Shown: piece after piece, positions 54,201-63,707 of the stretch
Position numbering within the stretch: position 1 is the stretch's first letter
How the letters are laid out: every line of letters starts with the position of its first letter
Source of the DNA: Planctomycetota bacterium
Lineage (GTDB): Bacteria; Planctomycetota; MHYJ01; JACQXL01; JACRIJ01
Reading direction: 5' to 3'
Assembly: GCA_016220095.1 (NCBI GenBank)
Contig: JACRIJ010000039.1
Span: forward strand, 1-63,707
Length of the DNA stretch: 63,707 nt
Position numbers and translations under genes: made by a program
The notes under the pieces: generated by a model
Told to the model about the DNA's origin: nothing
The model's database searches: none
Seen by the model: the letters and a program-made list of their open reading frames with translations, nothing else

Positions 54201-55866
54201 CATATCTGGTTACGTAAGAAAATGGCGCGCGGGAGGTTGTCTGCGTTACCTGATTCAATTCGTTTACCGTATATATGGTAAACCTGTTAAATCCATCGCC
54301 TCTTTCCGTTACATTGCCCGTCTCATTGTACTTCGTCTCGGTTCGTATCTCGTTTGGCCCGTCGAAATCGCGCGTGACGTAACGCAGGTATCCAAATAGC
54401 GAGTCTCCTGCAGGGTAATATTCATATTTCGTTATTACGCCTTCGCCGTCAGTTGTTGTTTCTATCTGTCCGAAACTATTGTAAGTCCTGCTTGTCGTTA
54501 TGTTCTGAGTCGTTGAATTATCCGCAAGGGTAACCGTCGGATAAATTGTCTGTAGAAGATTTCCATTTAAGGGGTCAATAATATAGCTGGTTGTTTTTCC
54601 TTTTGCGTCAGTTGCTGAAATAACCTGATTAAAATTCGGTTCGTAAGTGTATAACGAAATTATCTGATTGTAGCCTGCTCCGCCGCCTCTAAGCGTATCT
54701 GCTATTCGTTTTGACTGCAACAAATTGTCTTGCGCTAACGGGTCGGGATTGGTTTCATCATACGTATTTTCTACTGAATTTCCTTCCGGATATGTTACTT
54801 TTGTCGCTAACCCATTAGTATTATATTCGTACAGGGTCACAAACGAAGCGGGGTCGTTGGGATTGATGTCGCGATTTGTAAAAACTTCTCTCTTCGTTAC
54901 GTTTCCTAAATCGTCTTGTTCTGTTTCCGTAATGTTGCCGTTCGGGTCAGTGTATGTCGTCCTGAAACTCGGGCTCATGGGCGTATATGTCCAAAATGCC
55001 GAGCCAAAAGTCCAATCCGCAAGAATCTGCTGGATAACGTGGTCATTGCTGTCATAAATATTGCTGAAAACATCGTGCCATGTTGCGCCATTATCCAGAG
55101 AACGCAGTTCCGCTCTCATATTATGATTGAATCTTGAATCCGCATTCCCGGAATACCAGTCAAAATACTGCTTCTTGCCCTGAGGAAAATCTAAAGTTAC
55201 AGGGCTCCTCAGAGATATTAAATCCATATTTTCGTCCAAAGTCAAGACAACTTCACGGCCTGTATAATCCTGGAATGTCACAATATACGTAGCGTAAATG
55301 ACCCTTGTCAGATTTCCTCTGGTATCTATTACGCCTTCTACAATGCCGCACGCATTCCTGAGAATAGTGAGGTAGTTTCCGTTAGTGTCTCTTTCTATAT
55401 TTGAACTGCCGTTGACATCAAATTCAATGGTATATCCCTGACTATACCTTAATGTATAGCTATCGTCAGGGTTTTTGGTTAACTGCGCAAATAATCCGAC
55501 AGGAGCAGTATATGAGCTGTCCTGATTAAGAATAAACTTGTCTCTCCTGCCTTCACCGTCTAAGTAAGCCATATCGCCATTGGGCTCGGCAATAAGCCGC
55601 TTATCAATGTCAGTGTCTTTTATGATTTCTCCCTTTATGCACACGCATGACGGCTGTATTCTGTGTATTTTCAGTTCGTCAAGGCTGGTATTTGTTATTT
55701 CAAATTCCTTAGAAACAGATTCGCCGTATTGTATTTCACCGAAGTTCCAGGATGATTCCTGAAGTGTTGCGACCGATTCCGCCGCCACATCAGAGGCACT
55801 TAAAAATATTGCCAACACAATAACATGAAGCAATACCCAGCACTTTTTAAGATCATGAAAAACCAT
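51220..55866 (-). CDS. Rhs/YD-repeat protein with DUF1573-like N-terminus and carboxypeptidase-regulatory-like C-terminus, 1548 aa
   Basis: A signal peptide (LKKCWVLLHVIVLAIFLSAS, cleavage near DVAA) starts at ATG 55866; longer starts run into repeat DNA. Residues about 38-83 look like the first half of a DUF1573 domain (SWNFGEIQYGESVSKEFEIT, PSCVCIKG). From about 290 to 1290 it is a chain of YD repeats (YDELDRLTSATDNAG, YEFDSLGRTKKTTDPLG). At NNLNQYTAIN the Rhs core is lost and replaced by three carboxypeptidase-regulatory-like beta modules (VCGTVSYPDGNPVTSAEVCL, SIYGQVVDNETNIPIEG, SISGRIVEKVTKFPLEN). So this protein has no toxin tip. A palindrome lies in frame at 52748-52776. It is exported to the envelope or outside. 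Confidence 0.85.
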   Translation of the reverse strand: MVFHDLKKCWVLLHVIVLAIFLSASDVAAESVATLQESSWNFGEIQYGESVSKEFEITNTSLDELKIHRIQPSCVCIKGEIIKDTDIDKRLIAEPNGDMAYLDGEGRRDKFILNQDSSYTAPVGLFAQLTKNPDDSYTLRYSQGYTIEFDVNGSSNIERDTNGNYLTILRNACGIVEGVIDTRGNLTRVIYATYIVTFQDYTGREVVLTLDENMDLISLRSPVTLDFPQGKKQYFDWYSGNADSRFNHNMRAELRSLDNGATWHDVFSNIYDSNDHVIQQILADWTFGSAFWTYTPMSPSFRTTYTDPNGNITETEQDDLGNVTKREVFTNRDINPNDPASFVTLYEYNTNGLATKVTYPEGNSVENTYDETNPDPLAQDNLLQSKRIADTLRGGGAGYNQIISLYTYEPNFNQVISATDAKGKTTSYIIDPLNGNLLQTIYPTVTLADNSTTQNITTSRTYNSFGQIETTTDGEGVITKYEYYPAGDSLFGYLRYVTRDFDGPNEIRTETKYNETGNVTERGDGFNRFTIYTVNELNQVTQTTSRAPFSYVTRYAFDYNNNVASVDVENRDENGIQNPANPWINTFYTYDILNNRISDNSEISEGVYATTVSEFDKNGNLQLVTEPEQNQKRMQYDERDLLYNEKVGYGSSVEQSTRYTYTWNGNLYKTESACACKGDMTYFYDGFDRRVKSQDLLGNFSLTFYDENSNVYETQSWGNKRHDDPAIAMLSHGSSSYDEINRRKTSTNYLFNNPGSTEQQAINKYFLDKNSRLTRTEDPSGSVYIYEFDSLGRTKKTTDPLGNTVEYNFNNNSNVTQVTETEYPDNGGTAQVFTTLNSYDELDRLTSATDNAGQISQYKYDSRNNSTRTIDREGNITRRENDSAGRLVRQVQENPGATDPEISVSYGYDKNSRLTSLTDDNGNTTLYAYYETNAQKYEEYPDGSRKTNYYNNVGLLISYTDPNGTIVSLDYDNAGRLVNKLITRASGIEGTTFENFGYDGLGRMTFAEDDDSIVKRWYNSYGNVTEEHQTVETGLQPVSTQIVKNDYNKEGFRTNLTYPNGRVVNYNPDELNRIDTISENTEEIVDYNYVGASRACQRIYQPNSGNPITLNIGYNSNRWVESYIYTGARTWQATEIDKKGKPKKYDWVSQTIGFSYDFDKEGNKLYEQFLHRNNEADLFHYDNVFRLDKVKYGVSSAVITNIDKANYDTYFNGITAYQDKEVFNMDNVGNRTTVTNGITTNYTTNNLNQYTAINVCGTVSYPDGNPVTSAEVCLIDTKSCCNIKTKCFKTNEKGEFIFELSYPCEYELWVEKVKYVPFVKDIIIDEKGLNMKLDIKLEKGASIYGQVVDNETNIPIEGVRVEYASRAEAPFNKLFVLTDKNGNFTIEGIENGMRHFSIPEFNEYSYKEYGISIKNAQSVDIRIGLEKGTSISGRIVEKVTKFPLENVKITCPVLIHSYHEGPSPFSLIQPNGDSIIIYGGRAGGKKQLKSTKSNNEGFFNITGIKDGAYCITAELEGFRMVLIDKIIIKAHKPVENIVIEMEKEIIGK
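52748..52776. repeat. palindromic element inserted in frame in the Rhs gene
   Basis: GAGACGGGTT (52751-52760), GCA, AACCCGTCTC (52764-52773), with flanks that extend the pairing to 52748-52776. It belongs to the GTAGAGACG...CGTCTCTAC type at 7038-7068. In the Rhs frame it adds the peptide VETGLQPVSTQ between YD repeats without breaking the frame. Confidence 0.8.
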
Positions 55867-55927
55867 ATATCTAATATCGCCGTAACCCCCGTAACCTTTT
55901 ACCTCGTAACTCATAAACTCTTCAACA

Positions 55928-55949
55928 GGGTGAACACACAGGTTCACCC
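55928..55949. repeat. palindromic repeat GGGTGAAC-ACACAG-GTTCACCC
   Basis: Perfect 8-base stem in the short gap between fusA and the Rhs gene. It overlaps the longest Rhs open frame, which supports the internal start at 55866. Confidence 0.75.
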
Positions 55950-55962
55950 CTACACGTAACCC

Positions 55963-58053
55963 CTAAACCCCGTAATTCTGCCTTACGCTTTCAGGCGCGA
56001 GCCTGTAGGCAAGGGGTTCCATGGCGTACGCGCCGCGGCCCTGCGTGAGCGATCTCAGCATCGTGGCATAACCGAACATCTCCGCTATAGGCACTATTCC
56101 GCTGATTACCTTTATGGTCTCGTGCGAGGCCATGTCGGTAACTTCACAGCGGCGTTTATTCAAATCATTAAGGACTTCGCCGACGTATTCGTCCGGCATG
56201 GATACTTCCAATTTCATTACCGGTTCAAGAATGACACAACCGGCTTTTCCTATGGCATTATCTATGGCGAGATTGATTGCCGCAGTCAGGGCAATTTCCG
56301 CAAATTCCGGCGGCTCCACCTTGACGGAACTGAAGTCCGGCTGTATCGCCACGTAAGTCAACGGAAATCCCGCCGCAGTGCCGCTCAGGGACGAGGATTT
56401 TTCTATATCCTTGAATATACTGTTCGCCAGCATGAATAATTGCTTTTGCGCCGGCGAAAGGTCTTTTTCCTTCACACCGGTTACGGGCAATATGCTGATG
56501 CCCTGTTTATCCGTTTTTCTAAGTATTACATTAGCGAAGGCATTTACGGTTTTTTCTGCTATTTTTTTCTGAAAAACGCCTATGCCTTCTGAACATTCAA
56601 CGGCAATAGTTTCCTTATAAGCCACGCGCGGCTCGCCGAAATTGGCCGGCACGTTGAAATCGTTCAGCAAACGCCCTTTGATTATTTCCAGATGGAGTTC
56701 GCCCATTCCGGAGACAATAACCTGGCCGGTTTCTTCGTCCGAATGCGTCCTAAAAGTCGGGTCATCTTTCGCGAGTTTAGCCACGCATTCGTTCAGCTTA
56801 TCCCTGTCCGCGGACGATTTGGGTTCTATGGCCATGGCTATAACGGGTTCGGGAAAGGTCATTGTTTCAAGGACTATCGGATGTTGTTTATCGCAAAGCG
56901 TATCGCCGGTTGCGGTGAAGTTAAAACCTATAACTGCCGCAATCTCGCCCGCGCCTGCGGAATCCACGGCGTTGCGCTGATTGGAATGCATGATGAAGAG
57001 CCGCATTACGCGTTCTTTTTTGTCTATCCTCGGGTTATATACCTGGTCGCCGACGCGCAGAGTGCCGGAATAAATCCTCACGTAAGTCAATTCGCCGTGC
57101 CGGTCCGTAACTGTCTTAAAGGCAATGGACGCGAGGTGTGCCTTGGGGTCGCATTTCCTGTCTACAGCCTTGCCGGATTTGGGTTCAATGCCTTTCACTG
57201 GCGGCAGGTCAAGCGGCGAAGGCAGGTACAGGCAGATCGCGTCAAGAAGCGGCTGAATGCCTTTATTTTTTACCGAAGCACCGGCGAAAACGGGCACGAT
57301 TTTACTTTTAATTGTAGCTTCCCTTATGGCCTGATTGATTTCCTGTTCGGAAAATTCCGCGTCATGTATGTATTTTTCCATGAACCAATCGCAACTTTCG
57401 CCGAGGGCGATGACAAGATTTTCCCGGTATTCATCCGCCTTTTTTTTCATATTATCGGAGATAGGTTCCAGGAAGGTTTCAACGGTATGATTAACGTCAT
57501 CAACCTGTTTAAATTGCACGGCCTGCATTTTAACAAGGTCAATAACGCCTGAAAAATCCGCTTCTTTGCCGATAGGGATATTAACTGGCACGGGCCGCGC
57601 GCCGAGTTTGGTTTTGATATCCTCTACTACCCTGTAAAAATCCGACGCGGTGCGGTCAAGTTTATTTATAAACGCCATTCTCGGGACATGATATCGGTTA
57701 GCCTGGCGCCAGACGGTTTCGGATTGGGCTTCCACGCCGCCCACGCCGCAGAAGACCACGACGGCCCCGTCAAGCACCCTTAGAGAACGCTCTACTTCCG
57801 CCGTAAAATCCACATGGCCCGGAGTGTCTATGATGTTAATCCTATGCTTATTCCAATAGCAGGTTGTAGCCGCTGACGTGATGGTTATCCCGCGCTTCTG
57901 TTCCTCTTCCATCCAATCCATGGTAGCGGTGCCGTCATCCACCTCGCCTATGCGGTGTTCCTTGCCGGTATAGAAAAGAACACGTTCCGTAGTGGTGGTT
58001 TTACCTGCGTCTATGTGCGCGATGATGCCGATGTTGCGAATTGTCTCTAACAT
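55963..58053 (-). CDS. fusA: translation elongation factor G, 696 aa
   Basis: This GTPase moves tRNAs and mRNA through the ribosome. The G motifs are intact: G1 [11 protein letters not shown] near residues 12-22, G2 RGIT, G3 DTPGHVDF and G4 NKLD. Domains II to V follow, with the EF-G ending [20 protein letters not shown] and a short tail. The length is typical. It is the last gene of the rpoC-rpsL-rpsG-fusA operon. The 75-base gap upstream contains GAGTCTGGAGTCCAGAGTAC words. It lacks the features of the FusB-type or mitochondrial paralogs, so it is taken as the main EF-G. Confidence 0.97.
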   Translation of the reverse strand: MLETIRNIGIIAHIDAGKTTTTERVLFYTGKEHRIGEVDDGTATMDWMEEEQKRGITITSAATTCYWNKHRINIIDTPGHVDFTAEVERSLRVLDGAVVVFCGVGGVEAQSETVWRQANRYHVPRMAFINKLDRTASDFYRVVEDIKTKLGARPVPVNIPIGKEADFSGVIDLVKMQAVQFKQVDDVNHTVETFLEPISDNMKKKADEYRENLVIALGESCDWFMEKYIHDAEFSEQEINQAIREATIKSKIVPVFAGASVKNKGIQPLLDAICLYLPSPLDLPPVKGIEPKSGKAVDRKCDPKAHLASIAFKTVTDRHGELTYVRIYSGTLRVGDQVYNPRIDKKERVMRLFIMHSNQRNAVDSAGAGEIAAVIGFNFTATGDTLCDKQHPIVLETMTFPEPVIAMAIEPKSSADRDKLNECVAKLAKDDPTFRTHSDEETGQVIVSGMGELHLEIIKGRLLNDFNVPANFGEPRVAYKETIAVECSEGIGVFQKKIAEKTVNAFANVILRKTDKQGISILPVTGVKEKDLSPAQKQLFMLANSIFKDIEKSSSLSGTAAGFPLTYVAIQPDFSSVKVEPPEFAEIALTAAINLAIDNAIGKAGCVILEPVMKLEVSMPDEYVGEVLNDLNKRRCEVTDMASHETIKVISGIVPIAEMFGYATMLRSLTQGRGAYAMEPLAYRLAPESVRQNYGV

Positions 58054-58128
58054 ATATGAGTCTGAAGTCCAGAGTCTGGAGTCCAGAGTACAGACTCCTG
58101 ACTCAGGACTCTTAAGACTCCTGACTCT

Positions 58129-58626
58129 TTAAGATGTTCTTGTTTTGGTGAACGCGAAGTGGGCGAACGCCTTGTGCGATTCGGCCTCGTTATGGACTTC
58201 CGCTCTCTTCTTAAGGGATTCGGATTCCTTATCCTGCCTGAAGGTTGTCAGGAGTTCATTCGCGAGCTTTGTCGCCATAGGGCGGCCTTTTCTCTTACGC
58301 GATGAACTGATGATCCATCTCATGGCGAGGGAAAGCTGTCTTTTTACGGTAACTTCAACGGGCACGCGGTAATTAGCGCCGCCGATACGCCTTGACCTTA
58401 CTTCCACCATAGGCTTGGCGTTTTCAATAGCGGTGGTAAAAACCGTAAGCGGTTCTTCCTTAGGAAGCTTTTTATGTATTTCATCAAGAGCGTCGTAGAA
58501 TATCTTCTGAGCGAGGCTTTTCTTGCCTTCCCACATCATGCAATTGATGAATTTGCCCACGAGTTTGTTTTTATATCTCGGGTCCGGCTTAAGCAGGTCC
58601 TCAAAGGATTTGAATTTCTTTGGCAT
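58129..58626 (-). CDS. rpsG: 30S ribosomal protein S7, 165 aa
   Basis: S7 starts assembly of the 3' domain of 16S rRNA and contacts E-site tRNA. The family pattern is clear: KFINCMMWEGKKSLAQKIFY near residues 25-45, VEVRSRRIGGANYRVPVEV near 75-93, and the C-terminal HKAFAHFAF. It is about ten residues longer than the common 156. It sits between rpsL and fusA as in most bacteria, 20 bases after rpsL. Confidence 0.97.
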   Translation of the reverse strand: MPKKFKSFEDLLKPDPRYKNKLVGKFINCMMWEGKKSLAQKIFYDALDEIHKKLPKEEPLTVFTTAIENAKPMVEVRSRRIGGANYRVPVEVTVKRQLSLAMRWIISSSRKRKGRPMATKLANELLTTFRQDKESESLKKRAEVHNEAESHKAFAHFAFTKTRTS

Positions 58627-58646
58627 ATTGAATTAAACTCCTTAAA

Positions 58647-59021
58647 CTATTTTTTAGCCTTTTGAGCGCCGTATTTAGAACGGCTTTGTTTGCGGTTTTC
58701 CACGCCCGCGCAATCAAATTTACCGCGGACGATATGGTACCTTACGCCCGGAAGGTCTCTTACCCTGCCGCCCCTTACGAGTACGATGGAATGTTCCTGC
58801 AGGTTATGGCCTTCGCCCGGGATATAGGCGGTGAGTTCACTGCCGTTGGAAAGCCGCACGCGCGCGATTTTTCTAAGCGCCGAATTCGGCTTTTTCGGCG
58901 TCTGTGTTTTAACTATCGTGCAGACGCCTTTTTTCTGCGGCGAAGTATTTAGAAGAGGCGATTTGCTTTTATAAAAGGGCCTCTTCCTTCCGTGTTTAAT
59001 CAACTGATTGATTGTCGGCAT
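58647..59021 (-). CDS. rpsL: 30S ribosomal protein S12, 124 aa, Arg at position 88
   Basis: S12 shapes the decoding centre. The start [15 protein letters not shown] at ATG 59021 follows AAGGAG; eight codons further upstream are open but not used. The conserved [11 protein letters not shown] is at 41-51, with Lys 43 intact. At position 88 the sequence reads [12 protein letters not shown], with Arg where E. coli has Lys. Lys-to-Arg at this position gives streptomycin resistance in E. coli, so natural resistance is possible. Otherwise it has normal length and order in the operon. Confidence 0.97.
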   Translation of the reverse strand: MPTINQLIKHGRKRPFYKSKSPLLNTSPQKKGVCTIVKTQTPKKPNSALRKIARVRLSNGSELTAYIPGEGHNLQEHSIVLVRGGRVRDLPGVRYHIVRGKFDCAGVENRKQSRSKYGAQKAKK

Positions 59022-59050
59022 AAAAATTTTCTCCTTAAATACCAACCGCG

Positions 59051-63256
<4,206 letters not shown>

Positions 63257-63363
63257 AGGCAAAAAATCCCCCTGTTAAGAGATTCGCTAAAAAGCTTTGA
63301 TTTTCAAGCCGGCTTCACTGGTTTCAATCGCGTAAAATAAGGTCAAACCGCGTTCAACCGCGG

Positions 63364-63384
63364 GCTTTATTCCGGTAATAAAGC
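63364..63384 (-). promoter_or_regulatory. leader hairpin upstream of rpoC
   Basis: GCTTTATT (63364-63371) and AATAAAGC (63377-63384) form a perfect 8-base stem with a 5-base loop in the 165-base leader of the rpoC message. It could be an attenuator or a site for autoregulation. No T-run follows it. Confidence 0.4.
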
Positions 63385-63427
63385 GTCTGATAGAGACAGT
63401 GAGTCCATACTAAAATCCAAAACTTTG

Positions 63428-63456
63428 ATTATAAACAAAAAAAGAATTGAAGTCAA
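63428..63456 (-). promoter_or_regulatory. strong sigma-70 promoter of the rpoC operon
   Basis: Minus strand TTGACT (63456-63451), exactly 17 bases, TATAAT (63433-63428). It matches the consensus at 11 of 12 positions. The RNA would start near 63421, running into rpoC, rpsL, rpsG and fusA. Confidence 0.85.
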
Positions 63457-63507
63457 GAAAAAAGTGGTTTGGGTGGTACCGCCTCAGTCGAGGTGGGTTT
63501 ATGCTGG

Positions 63508-63566
63508 TTTTTCGATAACGCTGAACACGGACGACACACCCCTGGTTCCCCTCTTTTTAGAGGGGG
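63508..63566 (+). repeat. CGGACGACACACCCC repeat, forward copy
   Basis: TTTTTCGATAACGCTGAACA, then CGGACGACACACCCCTGG and CCCCTCTTTTTAGAGGGG. It differs at only a few positions from the reverse copy at 44340-44400. Confidence 0.75.
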
Positions 63567-63605
63567 CATATACGAATTTCCCCTCTATTAAGAGCCCGCC
63601 TTCGC

Positions 63606-63681
63606 GCACCTGCGTGCCAAAGCCTGCCTGCACGAAGCCGATGCTTCGTTTCGGCAAAGGCAGGCACTACGGTGCGTAGGC
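63606..63681. repeat. GCCTGCCTGCACGAAGC hairpin repeat, copy 3
   Basis: GCCTGCCTGCACGAAGCCGA and TGCTTCGTTTCGGCAAAGGC, followed by AGGCACTACGGTGCGTAGGC, match copy 1 (31165-31243) with few changes. The sequence continues past the window edge. Confidence 0.75.
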
Positions 63682-63707
63682 ACGAAGCCCGCTTCGGCGG
63701 GCGTAGG

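Larger units (their letters stand above)
63457..63707. other. non-coding right edge, repeats only
   Basis: It contains the CGGACGACACACCCC repeat (63508-63566) and the GCCTGCCTGCAC repeat (63606-63681), followed by a CGAAGCCCGCTTCGGCGGGC hairpin at the very end. No gene and no rpoB 3' end is visible. Confidence 0.55.

Noticed and set aside
63425..63679. 84-codon plus-strand frame at the right edge
   Set aside because: It overlaps the rpoC promoter and two dispersed repeats and has no ribosome site.

Overview
The window reads as a chromosomal segment of a Gram-negative-type bacterium, most consistent with Planctomycetota and less likely Omnitrophota. The reasons are the cluster of VWA, DUF58 and BatA-like genes with an ABC-2 transporter, several HEAT-repeat secreted proteins, a DUF2341/LamG giant surface protein, a DUF1573-Rhs fusion and many lipoproteins. 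A formate dehydrogenase of the NAD-linked type suggests at least partly anaerobic metabolism. No rRNA, tRNA, CRISPR array or transposase gene was seen. The placement is inference from gene content, not from a phylogeny.

Left part (1-7107): a truncated secreted protein, then a three-gene operon of small proteins (including a winged-helix protein) behind a near-perfect sigma-54 promoter at 1361-1376. Inverted and direct TAATGAGACA sites lie upstream, and next comes the gene for a MEDS-PAS-AAA+ enhancer-binding protein that probably drives the operon. A second, divergent sigma-54 activator with TPR repeats follows, then a MITE-like element. 7114-17411: an operon of a 22-codon leader ORF, a glycosidase-like lipoprotein and a 2181-residue LamG/DUF2341 surface protein, then a HEAT protein and a small soluble protein.

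17412-31146: a leftward operon with a strong sigma-70 promoter, encoding a coiled-coil membrane protein, a GATase-like membrane protein, ABC ATPase and permease, DUF58, a BatA-like VWA protein, a double VWA protein and a Kelch lipoprotein. No MoxR AAA+ gene is present. 31616-36084: a three-subunit formate dehydrogenase operon (NuoE-like, NuoF-like, FdhA-like). 36565-39268, rightward: an OB-fold-like lipoprotein, then a two-gene unit of an SPFH protein and a NAD-kinase-fold protein.

39517-49219 and beyond, leftward: an isoprenylcysteine methyltransferase-like protein, a large GDD-repeat/HEAT protein, two tandem TPR-jellyroll paralogs, a formylglycine-generating-enzyme-like protein, an orphan Rhs tip and a long Rhs protein whose own tip is replaced by carboxypeptidase-regulatory-like modules. 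The right end is the rpoC-rpsL-rpsG-fusA operon, with its own promoter upstream of rpoC and no rpoB in the visible 450 bases.

Intergenic regions are unusually repetitive: MITE-like elements, several palindrome families (one inserted in frame inside the Rhs gene), a hairpin family seen three times, and degenerate word-like tracts seen in many gaps.
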